From: an uncultured Nitrosomonadales bacterium
GTDB taxonomy: Bacteria > Pseudomonadota > Gammaproteobacteria > Burkholderiales > Gallionellaceae
Reading direction: 5' to 3'
Assembly: GCA_903858965.1 (NCBI GenBank)
Contig: CAIOKY010000028.1
Span: 1-47,468, forward strand
Length of the DNA: 47,468 nt
A model generated the notes under the pieces. It saw only the letters and a list, made by a program, of their open reading frames with translations, was not told where the DNA came from and did not search any database. Positions 24,427 through 34,831 of this stretch are shown here, in pieces; position 1 is the first letter of the stretch; each line of letters opens with the position of its first letter. A program made the translations under genes and the position numbers.

Positions 24427-26082
24427 TCAGGGCAGGTTGCGCCGCCATGCGATGCCCAGCGCGGCCAGGCGCGTGTGCAGGCTCTTCTGGTCATCGGCGA
24501 GCACGTCCATCACATCGGAAAGCTGTTTCGATTTGAGGATGGCCAGCAACATGAACAATGCCGTGATCAGCGTGGTGACCACGAAATACATCACGCGTGT
24601 GGAAATCGGCGCATCCGCTTCGGCGATCAGATTCATGCCGAGCAAGCCGGTGGCTACCGTGCCGACCATGCTGAACACGGTCACCACGGTGAGGCGCACG
24701 ATGGTGGTGGATTGCTGGCGCTGCGCATTGCTGTCGAGATACTGGCTCATGTCGCGCAGCTCTTCCTTGACCTCCTGATACAACGCTTCGTTGCCCAGAT
24801 GCTGGCTGCATAGACGATACAGTGCCTGGACATGCGAACGCTCGGAGATCTCGTGGAACCAATAGCGGTGGGTAAAGCGCAGGAAGGCCTCGAAGCTGGC
24901 GTATATTCTGCGCCTGAAGCGGCTGATGGATTGCGGCACGCGGATGTCCATGTCATGCACCGCATCCACCATGCGGTCGGAAAACACCAGCAGCGAGGCG
25001 CGGTGAAAATGCACGATCATGAACAGCAACACGTATTGATGACGGAACTGCGCCAGGATGCCGCGCGTCTGGTCATGGAAATAACCGGCTTTCGCATCAC
25101 CGACCACGATGAAAGCACGTCCGGTACAGAGGAAGCGCGTATTGGGACCTGCTTCGGTATCGGTCCAGAAGCGGTCGTAGCAGTAACGCGATTCGAATTC
25201 GACCACGTCCAGGTCATGCGTGGGCAAGGCCTCATCGGGATGCAAGGTGGCGACCAGTCCGAGACGTAGCCAGTTCTCCCGGCTCATGCCGCGCGGATCA
25301 TCCACCGCCAGGAACGCCATCAACGGCATACGGTGATATTCGATCTGGCGGTAACGCAGTTTGCCGATTTCCTCGGAAGGATCCAGCACCAGGGGGCGCA
25401 ACAGAAAATCCCAGTGCGCGGAAATGCCGGGCGAACGGTGCTCGCGGGTGTAGGAGAGGAATTTTTCCTGGTTGTCAGAATCGGACACGGCCAGCACCGT
25501 GCCGTCTGCGGACAACCATTCGGCCTGGTAGATATTGTGCTTGCCGTGTCCATCCCTGTCCCACCCTGTCGGATAGGCGCGGCCAAAGCGGTACAGCAGG
25601 TCGCATACTGTGGCGAACGGCAGGTCGCTGCCGGACAAAGCGACCTTAAGAAAGGCGACATTGATATCGTCGAAGAACCACAGCTCGATGTGTTCCACGG
25701 CCAGCGTGATGGGCGTCTGGCCTTCGTGCAATACCATCCGCAAATTGGCAACCCCGTTGCGCCGGAATATCTTGAGTGCCGAGCCGCCGGGCGGGTCGAC
25801 GGCATCATGCGACATGCGGCTGTGGCTCTCGCCGTAGACGAAACGCTGGATATAAGGCAGGAAAGCGACGAATTCCTTGTAGTGCCGTTCCTCAAAATCA
25901 CATTCATCCGCCTGAAACCGGTCTTTCAGTTTGCACCATGGATTACCCGCGCCATCTTGCGTCAGCAGTTCCCAATGGTGTTGTGTGCTTCCGCTATCCC
26001 CGAGCGGCATCAGTTGTACCGGCCAGCAAAGCACTTCGCGGAAATGTCGGACGATATGGTTTTGCGAGCTAGCGGTCATCAT
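24427..26082 (-). CDS. Large CorA-like membrane protein
   Basis: A 551-residue protein with a long cytoplasmic N-terminal part and two hydrophobic segments at the end. The first closes with GMN (482-484, TGLLGMNLIAEAD), the selectivity motif of CorA Mg2+ channels, and the second follows after a short acidic loop. The predicted helix before the first segment also fits the CorA stalk. The N-terminal 300 or so residues do not look like ordinary CorA and the protein is nearly twice the usual length. Divalent cation transport is an inference. Confidence 0.65.
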   Translation of the reverse strand: MMTASSQNHIVRHFREVLCWPVQLMPLGDSGSTQHHWELLTQDGAGNPWCKLKDRFQADECDFEERHYKEFVAFLPYIQRFVYGESHSRMSHDAVDPPGGSALKIFRRNGVANLRMVLHEGQTPITLAVEHIELWFFDDINVAFLKVALSGSDLPFATVCDLLYRFGRAYPTGWDRDGHGKHNIYQAEWLSADGTVLAVSDSDNQEKFLSYTREHRSPGISAHWDFLLRPLVLDPSEEIGKLRYRQIEYHRMPLMAFLAVDDPRGMSRENWLRLGLVATLHPDEALPTHDLDVVEFESRYCYDRFWTDTEAGPNTRFLCTGRAFIVVGDAKAGYFHDQTRGILAQFRHQYVLLFMIVHFHRASLLVFSDRMVDAVHDMDIRVPQSISRFRRRIYASFEAFLRFTHRYWFHEISERSHVQALYRLCSQHLGNEALYQEVKEELRDMSQYLDSNAQRQQSTTIVRLTVVTVFSMVGTVATGLLGMNLIAEADAPISTRVMYFVVTTLITALFMLLAILKSKQLSDVMDVLADDQKSLHTRLAALGIAWRRNLP

Positions 26083-26221
26083 GGGTTCCAGTGCATTGAT
26101 CCGTGGTTGGCATGCAAGATAGCGTCATCGTAAATTGCGACAGATGAAATCCAAGTTTACCGCAAGTTACGCAATTAAATTCTAGTGTGTGACGTCGAAT
26201 GTTACGCCGTGATGCAAGCAA

Positions 26222-26250
26222 TTGTCCTGCGCATGGCCTTTGGGTAGAAT
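26222..26250 (+). promoter_or_regulatory. Promoter of xseB-ispA-dxs
   Basis: TTGTCC (26222-26227) and TAGAAT (26245-26250) are separated by 17 bp and lie 24 bases before xseB. Confidence 0.6.
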
Positions 26251-26274
26251 GCGCCTCTTTGCACGCGGAAACAG

Positions 26275-26562
26275 ATGATGCCCGGCACCTCCCATAAAAC
26301 CCCAGCGAAAACCCAGAAAGCGCCGGGCCTTGAGCAGAAAACACAGGGTTTCGAAACGGCCATGGCCGAGCTTGAACAAATCGTCGCCGACATGGAAGCG
26401 GGCAAGTTGTCGCTGGAGGATTCGCTGGCTGCCTATAAGCGCGGCGCCGAGTTGCTGTCGTTCTGCCGCTCCAAACTGGAAGACGCACAGCAGCAGGTAC
26501 GCGTGCTGGAGGACGGTGTATTGAAAGATTTTTCCGGTACGGGTGAGTCCGGCCTATCCTGA
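26275..26562 (+). CDS. xseB: Exodeoxyribonuclease VII small subunit
   Basis: A 95-residue helical protein with the XseB core FETAMAELEQIVADMEAGKL and SLEDSLAAYKRGAELL. It associates with XseA to degrade single-stranded DNA to short oligonucleotides. The N-terminal 20 residues are an extension rich in Lys, Thr and Pro. Two adjacent ATGs (26275 and 26278) are both possible. The stop overlaps the ispA start (TGATG). The xseB-ispA-dxs order is common in proteobacteria. Confidence 0.93.
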   Translation: MMPGTSHKTPAKTQKAPGLEQKTQGFETAMAELEQIVADMEAGKLSLEDSLAAYKRGAELLSFCRSKLEDAQQQVRVLEDGVLKDFSGTGESGLS

Positions 26563-27452
26563 TGCGTGCTGATTTCCAGAGCTGGGTTTCGGCCCGGCAA
26601 TCCCATTTCGAGGAAGTGCTGCGCAGTGTGTTGCCGCGTGCGGAAGCCATGCCGCAACGCTTGCATGAGGCGATGCGCTATGCGGTGCTGGACGGCGGCA
26701 AGCGCGTGCGTCCATTGCTGGCGTTTGCAACAGGCGAGCTGGCCGGCGCGGATGAGGCACGCTTGAATATCGCGGCGGCATCGGTCGAATTGATCCATGC
26801 CTATTCGCTGGTGCATGATGACCTGCCGTGCATGGACGATGACGTGTTGCGTCGCGGCAAGCCGACCTGTCATGTGCAGTATGACGAGGCGACCGCGTTG
26901 CTGGTCGGTGACAGCTTGCAGACGCTGGCGTTTCAACTGCTTGCGGAACAGCGTTTGAGCGATGATGCGCGGCGCCAACTGGAAATGATCAAGCTGCTGG
27001 CAGTGGCGTCCGGCTCGCGCGGTATGGCGGGCGGGCAGGCGATCGACCTTGCCAGCGTGGGCAAGTCGCTCACGCTGCCCGAACTGGAATTCATGCACAT
27101 CCACAAGACCGGCGCGCTGATCCGCGCGGCGGTGTTGCTGGGTGCGCACTGTGGTTCGGTATCTCAAGCTCAACTGGACAAGCTGGATCGTTTTGGCAAG
27201 CTGATCGGCCTGGCATTTCAGGTGGTGGACGACGTGCTGGATTGCGAAGCGGATACCGCGACATTGGGCAAGACAGCGGGCAAGGATGCCGATAACGACA
27301 AGCCGACCTACGTCAGCCTGCTCGGCATACATGACGCGCGCGCGATGGCGCAGCGCCTGCATCGCGAGGCGCTGGAAACGCTGGCGGATTTTGGCGATTC
27401 CGCACTACGCCTGCGTGAACTGGCAAACTTCATCGTGTTGCGAAAGTTCTGA
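26562..27452 (+). CDS. ispA: Farnesyl diphosphate synthase / geranyltranstransferase
   Basis: A 296-residue trans-prenyltransferase that condenses isopentenyl diphosphate with allylic diphosphates. The first aspartate-rich motif DDLPCMDDD is at 86-94 and the second DDVLD near residue 226. The GGKRVRP binding motif lies at 45-51. It overlaps xseB and dxs through TGATG junctions, so the three are translated together. Its substrates derive from the pathway opened by Dxs. Confidence 0.95.
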   Translation: MRADFQSWVSARQSHFEEVLRSVLPRAEAMPQRLHEAMRYAVLDGGKRVRPLLAFATGELAGADEARLNIAAASVELIHAYSLVHDDLPCMDDDVLRRGKPTCHVQYDEATALLVGDSLQTLAFQLLAEQRLSDDARRQLEMIKLLAVASGSRGMAGGQAIDLASVGKSLTLPELEFMHIHKTGALIRAAVLLGAHCGSVSQAQLDKLDRFGKLIGLAFQVVDDVLDCEADTATLGKTAGKDADNDKPTYVSLLGIHDARAMAQRLHREALETLADFGDSALRLRELANFIVLRKF

Positions 27453-29296
27453 TGTTTACCTTACTCAATGACATCAACACTCCTGATGACTTGCGCCGCA
27501 TGGATCGCGCGCAGCTGCCGCAATTGGCCAGCGAGTTGCGCGAATTCCTGGTCGAGTCGGTCAGCAAGACTGGTGGGCATCTGTCTTCCAACCTTGGTAC
27601 GGTCGAGCTGACCATCGCGCTGCACTATATCTACGATACGCCGGAAGACAAGTTGGTCTGGGATGTAGGGCATCAGACTTACACGCACAAGATACTGACC
27701 GGACGGCGCGAGGCGATGAATAAATTGCGCATGGCGGGCGGCATTGCCGGTTTTCCCAAGCGCGAAGAAAGTCCGTATGACACTTTCGGTACCGGGCATT
27801 CCAGCACCTCGATCTCGGCAGCACTCGGCATGGCAGTTGCCGCGCAACTGCAGGGTTCGGAGCGCCGCGCCGTGGCGATCATCGGCGATGGTGCGATGAG
27901 CGGCGGCATGGCTTTCGAGGCGCTGAACAATGCCGGCGCGATGGATGCGAACTTGCTGGTGATCCTCAACGACAACGATATGTCCATCTCGCATCCGGTC
28001 GGCGCGCTGAACAATTATCTGGCCAGGCTGATGTCGGGACGTTTTTATGCGGCGATGCGGCGCGGCAGTGAGAAAGTGCTGAAGGGCATGCCACCGGTGC
28101 TGGAATTCGCCAAGCGCGCGGAAGAACACGTCAAGGGCATGGAGACGCCGAGCACCTTGTTCGAGGACTTCGGTTTCAATTATATCGGCCCGATCGACGG
28201 GCATGACCTGGATGTGTTGCTGGATACCCTCAGCAACATTCGCAAGCTGAGCGGCCCGCAGTTCCTGCACATCGTCACGCAAAAAGGCAAGGGTTATGCG
28301 CTGGCCGAAGAAGATTGCCTGTTGTATCACGGCGTGGGCAAATTCGACCGTACCAATGGTATCGTTCCCAAGACTACCTCTGCCCAGCCCACTTACACGC
28401 AGGTGTTCGGGCAATGGCTGTGCGATATGGCGACACAGGACGAGCGTGTGGTCGGCATCACACCGGCAATGTGCGAAGGCTCCGGGCTGGCGGAATTCGC
28501 GCAGCGTTTCCCGGAGCGCTATTTCGATGTGGGTATCGCCGAACAGCATGCGCTGACGTTCGCGGCAGGGTTGGCTTGCGACGGATACAAGCCGGTGGTG
28601 GCGATCTACTCGACTTTTTTGCAGCGCGCCTACGACCAACTCATCCACGACATCGCGATACAGAACCTGCCGGTGGTGTTCGCGATCGACCGCGGCGGGC
28701 TGGTCGGTGCCGACGGCGCAACGCATGCGGGCAGTTTCGATCTTTCTTATTTGCGCTGCATCCCGAATATGACGGTGATGGCGCCCGCCGACGAAAACGA
28801 ATGCCGCCAGATGTTGTACACCGCGATGCAATTGAGTACGCCGAGCGCGGTGCGCTATCCGCGCGGCACTGGGCCGGGTGTGGCGATCAATAAGGAGATG
28901 CATGCACTGCCGATAGGCAAGAGCGAGTTGCGCCGCAGCGGCAAGCGGGTGGCTATCCTGGCATTTGGCAGCATGCTCGCGCCTGCGCTGACGGTGGCTG
29001 AGCAGCTCGATGCGACAGTGGCGAACATGCGCTTCGTCAAGCCGCTGGATGCCGGTATGGTATTGCGCCTGGCGCGCGAACATGAGTTATTGGTGACAGT
29101 GGAAGAGAACACCATACAAGGGGGCGCGGGCAGCGCGGTGGCGGAATGCCTGCAAATACATGGCATCGTCATTCCGTTGTTGCAACTCGGCCTGCCGGAT
29201 CGCTTCATCGAGCAGGGCGAGCACGCGCAGATGCTGGCCGATTGCGGCTTGGACGCCAATGGCTTGTTGAGACGTATCAAGAATAAATTGACCTAG
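27452..29296 (+). CDS. dxs: 1-deoxy-D-xylulose-5-phosphate synthase
   Basis: A 614-residue thiamine-diphosphate enzyme that joins pyruvate and glyceraldehyde 3-phosphate, the first step of the MEP isoprenoid pathway. Visible are the TPP motif [15 protein letters not shown]...NDND, the substrate-binding GTGHSSTS region, and the transketolase C-terminal half ([14 protein letters not shown]). Length is normal. It overlaps ispA by one base and is the last gene of that operon. Confidence 0.97.
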   Translation: MFTLLNDINTPDDLRRMDRAQLPQLASELREFLVESVSKTGGHLSSNLGTVELTIALHYIYDTPEDKLVWDVGHQTYTHKILTGRREAMNKLRMAGGIAGFPKREESPYDTFGTGHSSTSISAALGMAVAAQLQGSERRAVAIIGDGAMSGGMAFEALNNAGAMDANLLVILNDNDMSISHPVGALNNYLARLMSGRFYAAMRRGSEKVLKGMPPVLEFAKRAEEHVKGMETPSTLFEDFGFNYIGPIDGHDLDVLLDTLSNIRKLSGPQFLHIVTQKGKGYALAEEDCLLYHGVGKFDRTNGIVPKTTSAQPTYTQVFGQWLCDMATQDERVVGITPAMCEGSGLAEFAQRFPERYFDVGIAEQHALTFAAGLACDGYKPVVAIYSTFLQRAYDQLIHDIAIQNLPVVFAIDRGGLVGADGATHAGSFDLSYLRCIPNMTVMAPADENECRQMLYTAMQLSTPSAVRYPRGTGPGVAINKEMHALPIGKSELRRSGKRVAILAFGSMLAPALTVAEQLDATVANMRFVKPLDAGMVLRLAREHELLVTVEENTIQGGAGSAVAECLQIHGIVIPLLQLGLPDRFIEQGEHAQMLADCGLDANGLLRRIKNKLT

Positions 29297-29355
29297 TAAA
29301 TTTGTCGGGATTGGTTATAATCCCTCGTCCATGCAACCTGATTAGGAAATCAGTC

Positions 29356-30159
29356 ATGAATACTCCCGTGCCAGATTTTATTCCCGATGTACAAAGCTCC
29401 GCTGATACGCGCCATCTGGCGATAGATCGCGTCGGCATCAAGGGCATACGCCATCCGGTCAAGGTCAAGGATAAAAGTGTCGGCGTGCAGCACACCATCG
29501 CCACGTTCAACATGTATGTGCATCTGCCGCACAATTTCAAGGGCACGCACATGTCGCGCTTCGTCGAGATACTCAACCACCATGAGCGCGAGATATCGGT
29601 CGAGTCTTTTGAAAGCATCCTCAGCGAAATGGTGACACGCCTGGAAGCGAAGTCCGGCTATATCGAGATGAGTTTTCCGTATTTCGTCAACAAGACTGCG
29701 CCGGTGTCCGGGGTGCAGAGCCTGCTCGATTATGAAGTCACCCTGATCGGCGAAACGATCAACGGCAAGCCGCGCATCACGATGAAAGTGCTGGTGCCGG
29801 TCACCAGCCTGTGTCCCTGCTCGAAGAAGATATCCGAGCGCGGCGCGCATAACCAGCGTTCGCATGTCACGCTCACATTGCGCACCAACAGTTTCGTCTG
29901 GATCGAGGATGCGGTGCGCATTGCCGAGGAACAGGCATCCTGCGAACTGTATGGTCTGCTGAAACGGCCCGATGAAAAATACGTCACCGAGCGCGCTTAC
30001 GACAATCCGAAATTCGTCGAGGACATGGTGCGCGATGTCGCGGCGGTGCTGGACAAGGATGACCGTATCGATGCCTATATCGTGGAATCGGAAAATTTTG
30101 AATCCATCCACAACCATTCGGCCTATGCACTTATCGAGCGGGATAAGACAAGGGATTGA
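29356..30159 (+). CDS. folE2: GTP cyclohydrolase IB (FolE2)
   Basis: A 267-residue type IB GTP cyclohydrolase making dihydroneopterin triphosphate for folate. The motif [21 protein letters not shown] region carries the essential cysteine and histidine. FolE2 can work with metals other than zinc and is often kept for zinc-poor conditions, though here no Zur-type site was found. The start at 29356 is preferred over an earlier in-frame ATG because the family begins in this way. A TATAAT hexamer at 29316-29321 gives a possible -10 with a weak -35. Confidence 0.95.
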   Translation: MNTPVPDFIPDVQSSADTRHLAIDRVGIKGIRHPVKVKDKSVGVQHTIATFNMYVHLPHNFKGTHMSRFVEILNHHEREISVESFESILSEMVTRLEAKSGYIEMSFPYFVNKTAPVSGVQSLLDYEVTLIGETINGKPRITMKVLVPVTSLCPCSKKISERGAHNQRSHVTLTLRTNSFVWIEDAVRIAEEQASCELYGLLKRPDEKYVTERAYDNPKFVEDMVRDVAAVLDKDDRIDAYIVESENFESIHNHSAYALIERDKTRD

Positions 30160-30223
30160 GACGAACCATTGCTCCGTTGTTGCTTAATCCCGATTTCCTG
30201 CGTTCCTTAATGATCCTGTTTCG

Positions 30224-30931
30224 ATGAAACCTGTCGCCATTTTTCGCCATACTGCAACTGAAGGTCCCGGCTATATTGCCAGTTTCCTCGATGAACGACA
30301 CATTCCCTGGCAGTTGATTCGTATCGATGCCGGCGAAGCCGTGCCGCCTGGCGCGTCGGAGTATTCCGGGCTGGTGTTCATGGGCGGGCCGATGAGCGTC
30401 AACGACGATCTGCCGTGGATCCCACCGGTGCTGGCATTGATCCGGGATGCGGCAGCCAAAGATATTCCGCTGCTGGGACACTGTCTCGGCGGACAACTGA
30501 TCTCCAAGGCACTGGGCGGCGTGGTGACGCGCAATCCGGTCAAGGAGATCGGCTGGGGCGAGGCGCGGGTGTCGGACAACGACGTTGCGCGCAGCTGGTT
30601 CGGTGACATCAAAAATTTTGCGGCATTCCACTGGCACGGCGAAACCTTCAGCCTGCCGCAGGGTGCAACGCACCTGTTGTCCAGTGCATATTGTGCCAAT
30701 CAGGCGTATGCCATCGGCAAGCATCTTGCGATGCAATGCCATGTCGAAATGACTGCGGAAATGATTGCGGCCTGGTGCACGGTGGGTGCGGATGAAGTGG
30801 CTGCCAGCAAAGCCAGCCCGGCAGTTCAGCCGGTGAATGAGATGCAACAGCAAATTCATGACAAGTTGCCGCGCTTGAACAGCGTGGCGGCGCATCTGTA
30901 TGGCCACTGGATAAATAATCTGCCGGCCTGA
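30224..30931 (+). CDS. Class I glutamine amidotransferase-like protein
   Basis: A 235-residue protein with the class I GATase triad: C87 in GHCLGGQ, H173 and E175 in CHVEMTAE. It resembles stand-alone GuaA-like amidotransferase proteins. The synthase partner that would use the ammonia is not adjacent, so the reaction is unknown. It follows folE2 by 64 bases in the same direction. Confidence 0.85.
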   Translation: MKPVAIFRHTATEGPGYIASFLDERHIPWQLIRIDAGEAVPPGASEYSGLVFMGGPMSVNDDLPWIPPVLALIRDAAAKDIPLLGHCLGGQLISKALGGVVTRNPVKEIGWGEARVSDNDVARSWFGDIKNFAAFHWHGETFSLPQGATHLLSSAYCANQAYAIGKHLAMQCHVEMTAEMIAAWCTVGADEVAASKASPAVQPVNEMQQQIHDKLPRLNSVAAHLYGHWINNLPA

Positions 30932-31039
30932 GGGGCTGGCCGGTAAATGTTGCTGGTGGAATTTTTCGGGTTGGCTATAATGCGCGCGCTTCCGCTGTAT
31001 GCGGAACGATAATCAATAATTTATACCTAGGAGAATTCC

Positions 31040-31387
31040 ATGAAAAAACTGATCGCATTGGCTTGTTTGGGTTTTGCATTCGCTGTTTCTGCTCCGGCTT
31101 TTGCCGGTTCGCAGCAGGATAAAATGAAGGGCTGCAACGCAGAAGCAAAAGGCATGAAAGGTGACGAACGCAAGGCATTCATGAGCAAGTGCCTGAAAAA
31201 GGATTATGTGCTGAAGTCTGATGCGGCTTCAGCCAAGCCCGAAACCAAGCCGGCCGCCAGCGCCGCTGCACCTGCCGCAAAGCCTACACAGCAAGACAAG
31301 ATGAAATCTTGCAATGCTGATGCAAAAACCAAGGCACTCAAGGGCGACGAGCGCAAGAAGTTCATGAGCTCCTGCCTCAAGGGCTGA
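31040..31387 (+). CDS. PsiF-repeat periplasmic protein
   Basis: A 115-residue exported protein with a signal peptide (MKKLIALACLGFAFAVSAPAFA) and two PsiF-type repeats, each with a DKMK-C-N-A-x-A-K start and a GDERKxFM-x-x-CLK end (near 27-54 and 85-114). The repeats are joined by an Ala/Pro/Lys-rich linker. The E. coli namesake is induced by phosphate starvation, but no Pho box is seen here; only a TATAAT at 30976-30981 with a weak -35. AGGAG sits 6 bases before the ATG. Function unknown. Confidence 0.85.
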   Translation: MKKLIALACLGFAFAVSAPAFAGSQQDKMKGCNAEAKGMKGDERKAFMSKCLKKDYVLKSDAASAKPETKPAASAAAPAAKPTQQDKMKSCNADAKTKALKGDERKKFMSSCLKG

Positions 31388-31406
31388 GCATCACTCGCTG
31401 TACCGG

Positions 31407-31430
31407 AAACGCGCCGCAAGGCGCGTTTTT
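31407..31430 (+). terminator. Intrinsic terminator after the psiF-like gene
   Basis: A 9-bp stem AAACGCGCC/GGCGCGTTT (31407-31415 with 31420-31428), a GCAA tetraloop, and T-run to 31430. Confidence 0.9.
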
Positions 31431-31509
31431 CATTGGGGCTGTATAATTCACGCTCTTTGCGCGACCGTTCCCTGATTGATATGGTCGCGCTTCATATTTT
31501 GAAGGTTGC

Positions 31510-32889
31510 ATGATTAAAAAATTTCTCAAGCGGGTGTTCCGCAAGCCTGCCAGGACCAGAACGGCAGGCAATGCGCAGGTGATCCCGTTCAGTTTGCATG
31601 GCGTGGCGCGCGAACAGATCAGTTATGGTGCACTGAAAGTCACCGATGGGTTGCAGGCCGCAGGCTATCAGGCTTTTGTCGTGGGCGGTGCGGTACGCGA
31701 CCTGTTGCTGGAGCGCACGCCCAAGGATTTCGATATCGCGACCGATGCCACGCCGGAGGAGGTGCGCCGCGTGTTTCGTCGTTCGCGCATCATCGGGCGG
31801 CGCTTTCAGCTGGTGCACGTGATGTTCGGCGAGGAAGTGGTCGAAGTGTCCACCTTCCGCCGCATGATCGAAGCCGAGGATGCACAGACCGACGAGCATG
31901 GTCGCCTGCTGCGCGACAATGAATTCGGCGATCAGGAACAGGATGCTGCGCGCCGTGATTTCACCGCCAATGCGTTGTTCTATGACCCGTCCACGCAGGA
32001 GATATACGATTTTCACGGCGGTTATGCCGATACGCGGGATCATTTATTGCGCATGATCGGCGATCCCGAAACGCGTTACCGCGAAGATCCGGTGCGCATG
32101 CTGCGTGCGGTACGCTTGTCCGCCAAACTGGGGATCAAGCTGGATACGGCGACTGCTGCACCGATCGCGAAGATGAAAAGCCTGCTCGACAATGTGCCGC
32201 AGGCGCGCTTGCTCGATGAGGTGCTGAAAATGCTGCTGTCCGGCCATTCGGTGGAGTGCATCCAGTATCTGCGCAAGATGAATCTGCACCATGGTTTGCT
32301 GCCCTTGCTGGACGTGATCCTGGAGCAGCCGATGGGCGAAAAATTCATCATGCTGGCGTTACGCAACACCGACGAGCGGCTCAGCCAGGACAAGACGGTT
32401 TCACCGGCCTTCCTGTTTGCAGCGCTGCTGTGGCACGAAGTGCTCGGAGCGTGGAATCTGCGCGTGCAGCAGGGCGGGCGCCCGGTGGGCGCGATGCACG
32501 AGGCGATGGATGAAGTGCTGGCCAAACAGAAAGCGCAGCTTGCCATCCCCCATCGTCAGGATGCGGTGATGAAAGAGATCTGGCTGATGCAGCAGCGCTT
32601 CGAGCAACGTGCCGGACAACGTCCATATCGCTTATTGGAGCAACCGCGCTTCCGCGCCGGATTCGATTTCCTGTTGTTGCGCTGTGCCAGCGGCGAAGTG
32701 GATAACGAGCTCGGTTTGTGGTGGGACGAGTTTCAGGACGCCGGCGACGTGCGCCGCGCCGAAATGTTGCAGCCCGAAAAAGCCGGTGACAAGAAACGCC
32801 GCCGCAAGCCACGCAAGAAAAAAGCAGCCCACGGAGAAGAGGGTGGAGCGACAGTGGTTGGAACGGCTGCGAACGAGTCATCTGACTGA
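31510..32889 (+). CDS. pcnB: Poly(A) polymerase I
   Basis: A 459-residue nucleotidyltransferase that adds 3' poly(A) tails to RNA and so promotes decay. The core GGAVRDLLLERTPKDFDIATDA holds the GG and DxD catalytic motifs. The RRDFTANALFYD element is typical of the tRNA nucleotidyltransferase/poly(A) polymerase superfamily. The C-terminus is very basic (KKRRRKPRKKKAAHG), as in PcnB rather than CCA-adding enzymes. It overlaps folK by one base (TGATG). Confidence 0.95.
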   Translation: MIKKFLKRVFRKPARTRTAGNAQVIPFSLHGVAREQISYGALKVTDGLQAAGYQAFVVGGAVRDLLLERTPKDFDIATDATPEEVRRVFRRSRIIGRRFQLVHVMFGEEVVEVSTFRRMIEAEDAQTDEHGRLLRDNEFGDQEQDAARRDFTANALFYDPSTQEIYDFHGGYADTRDHLLRMIGDPETRYREDPVRMLRAVRLSAKLGIKLDTATAAPIAKMKSLLDNVPQARLLDEVLKMLLSGHSVECIQYLRKMNLHHGLLPLLDVILEQPMGEKFIMLALRNTDERLSQDKTVSPAFLFAALLWHEVLGAWNLRVQQGGRPVGAMHEAMDEVLAKQKAQLAIPHRQDAVMKEIWLMQQRFEQRAGQRPYRLLEQPRFRAGFDFLLLRCASGEVDNELGLWWDEFQDAGDVRRAEMLQPEKAGDKKRRRKPRKKKAAHGEEGGATVVGTAANESSD

Positions 32890-33401
32890 TGTCCGGGCAT
32901 ATCGCTTTTATCGGATTGGGCAGCAATCTGGAAGATCCGCTTAACCAGTTGCGCGGCGCTTTCGCCGAGCTTGATAAATTACCGGGCACGCGTCTGGTTG
33001 CGCGGTCTTCGCTGTATCGCAGTGCGCCGATCGGTTGGCCGGATCAATCCGATCTGTCAAGCCAGCCGGATTTTGTGAACGCGGTGGCGAAACTTGCGAC
33101 CGATCTCACGCCGCAAGTGTTGCTGCAAGCGTTGTTGTATATTGAATATCAGCACGGGCGCGAACGAACTTTCCGCAACGCGCCGCGTACACTGGATCTG
33201 GATGTGCTGTTGTATGACGATGTGCAACTGCACGAGACTGGCCTGACCATCCCGCATCCGCAGATGCACAAACGTGCGTTCGTGTTGCGACCCCTGCTGG
33301 AGGTCGCAGCGGACGTCACCATACCTGGTATCGGGTCGGCACAGCAGTCATTGCAGGCTTGTCAGAATCAGATTCTGGAAAGGATAGCTGATGCTGTTTG
33401 A
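32889..33401 (+). CDS. folK: 2-amino-4-hydroxy-6-hydroxymethyldihydropteridine diphosphokinase
   Basis: A 170-residue folate pathway enzyme that transfers diphosphate from ATP to hydroxymethyldihydropterin. FolK marks are FIGLGSNLEDP near the start, the GRER loop, and RTLDLDVLLYDD with the metal-binding DxD. The pcnB-folK-dNK-panB order is typical in betaproteobacteria. It overlaps pcnB by one base and the next gene by 11 bases. Confidence 0.96.
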   Translation: MSGHIAFIGLGSNLEDPLNQLRGAFAELDKLPGTRLVARSSLYRSAPIGWPDQSDLSSQPDFVNAVAKLATDLTPQVLLQALLYIEYQHGRERTFRNAPRTLDLDVLLYDDVQLHETGLTIPHPQMHKRAFVLRPLLEVAADVTIPGIGSAQQSLQACQNQILERIADAV

Positions 33402-34029
33402 CAAATATCGCTATGTCGTCGTGGAAGGGCCGATAGGCGTGGGCAAGACCAGCCTGGCGCATCGGCTCGCGCAACACGTGGGTGCCACTACGCTGCTGGA
33501 AAAGCCCGATGAGAATCCTTTTCTGGCCCAGTTCTACCAGGATCAGCCACGCTATGCGCTGGCGACGCAATTATTTTTCCTGTTCCAGCGCGGCAACGAA
33601 GTGCGCGACCTGGCGCAGATGGACTTGTTCCGCAGCAGCACGGTGTCCGATTACCTGTTCGAAAAAGACCCGCTGTTCGCGCGCCTGAACCTGAACGACG
33701 AGGAATTTGCACTTTACCAGCAGATATTCCGGACCTTGCAGTTGCAGGCGCCGGTGCCCGACCTGGTGATCTATCTGCAGGCCGCGCCGGAAACGCTGGT
33801 GGAGCGTGTGCGCCGCCGCGCGCAGCCATACGAGAACGGCATCAGCGAAAATTATCTGTTGCGCCTCGCGCAAAGCTACAGCGATTTCTTCTATCATTAC
33901 GATGCGGCGCCGGTGTTGATGGTGAACAGCGAACATTTGAATTTCGCCGACAACGATGAGGACTTCAACCTGCTGTTGAAGCGCATCGAGGGAATGCGCG
34001 GGCCGCGCGAATTTTTCAGTAGAGGATAG
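33391..34029 (+). CDS. Deoxynucleoside kinase family protein
   Basis: A 212-residue P-loop kinase of the deoxyadenosine/deoxyguanosine kinase family. The nucleotide loop is EGPIGVGKTS (12-21). LVIYLQA and the lid-like RVRRRAQPYEN are also visible. It phosphorylates deoxynucleosides for salvage, but the exact substrate is not assignable. It overlaps folK by 11 bases, and panB follows 9 bases later, so it lies within a folate/pantothenate operon. Confidence 0.88.
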   Translation: MLFDKYRYVVVEGPIGVGKTSLAHRLAQHVGATTLLEKPDENPFLAQFYQDQPRYALATQLFFLFQRGNEVRDLAQMDLFRSSTVSDYLFEKDPLFARLNLNDEEFALYQQIFRTLQLQAPVPDLVIYLQAAPETLVERVRRRAQPYENGISENYLLRLAQSYSDFFYHYDAAPVLMVNSEHLNFADNDEDFNLLLKRIEGMRGPREFFSRG

Positions 34030-34038
34030 ATCATTCTG

Positions 34039-34830
34039 ATGCGAACCACGCTAACTAAATTACAAACGATGCGCAGCAAGGGCGAGAAGATCGCCGTGCT
34101 GACCTGCTATGACGCGAGCTTCGCCACGCTGCTGGAAGCGCAGGGCGTGGACGTGTTGCTGGTCGGCGATTCGCTGGGCATGGTGTTGCAGGGCCACGAA
34201 ACCACGCTGCCGGTCACGCTGGACGACATGGTATACCACACCGCTTGTGTGGCGCGTGGTTCGAAGCAGGCATTCATCATCGCCGACATGCCGTTCGGCA
34301 CGTTTCAGGTCAGCCCGGAGGAAGCCTTCACCCATACCGCGAAATTGATGGTGGCGGGCGCGCATATGGTCAAGCTGGAAGGCGGTGCGGCGATGATCGA
34401 AACGGTGCAGTTCCTGACAGAGCGCGGCATCCCGGTGTGCGGCCATATCGGGCTGACCCCACAATCGGTGAACCAGCTGGGCGGCTACCGCGTGCAAGGC
34501 AAGGATTCCGCTGCCGCGCAAAAATTGTTGGCAGATGCAACGGCGCTCGAGCAGGCAGGTGCTGGCATGATCGTGCTTGAGGCGATACCAGCGTTGCTGG
34601 CTGCTGAGATCACCGTTGCTCTTTCCATTCCCACGATCGGCATTGGTGCGGGTGCTTCGTGTTCCGGCCAGGTGCTGGTGCTGCACGATATGCTGGATAT
34701 CTATCCGGGCAGGAAGGCGCGGTTCGTGAGGAATTATATGCAGGGGGCTGGGAGTATTGCGGAGGCGGTGGCTAGCTATGTGCGCGAGGTGAAGGATGGT
34801 TCTTTCCCGGCGCAGGAGCATAGCTTTTAG
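34039..34830 (+). CDS. panB: 3-methyl-2-oxobutanoate hydroxymethyltransferase
   Basis: A 263-residue enzyme that makes ketopantoate, the first committed step of pantothenate synthesis. Family motifs are [17 protein letters not shown], and the substrate-binding regions ADMPFGTF and GHIGLTPQ. Length is normal. In relatives panC normally follows directly. Here panB and panC are split by 1.2 kb of repeats and an AT-rich gene. Confidence 0.97.
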   Translation: MRTTLTKLQTMRSKGEKIAVLTCYDASFATLLEAQGVDVLLVGDSLGMVLQGHETTLPVTLDDMVYHTACVARGSKQAFIIADMPFGTFQVSPEEAFTHTAKLMVAGAHMVKLEGGAAMIETVQFLTERGIPVCGHIGLTPQSVNQLGGYRVQGKDSAAAQKLLADATALEQAGAGMIVLEAIPALLAAEITVALSIPTIGIGAGASCSGQVLVLHDMLDIYPGRKARFVRNYMQGAGSIAEAVASYVREVKDGSFPAQEHSF

Positions 34831-34831
34831 C

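Noticed and set aside
27461-29083. 540-codon open frame on the minus strand
   Set aside because: It lies wholly antisense to dxs, whose protein is clearly recognisable. The predicted peptide is rich in His, Arg and Gln, as expected for the reverse of a GC-rich gene.
29311-29325. Zur-like site before folE2
   Set aside because: Only a half site resembling GTTATAAT is present and it coincides with a -10 element; no palindrome.
30932-31039. Pho box before the psiF-like gene
   Set aside because: No CTGTNAT-like units at 11-bp phase upstream of the TATAAT.
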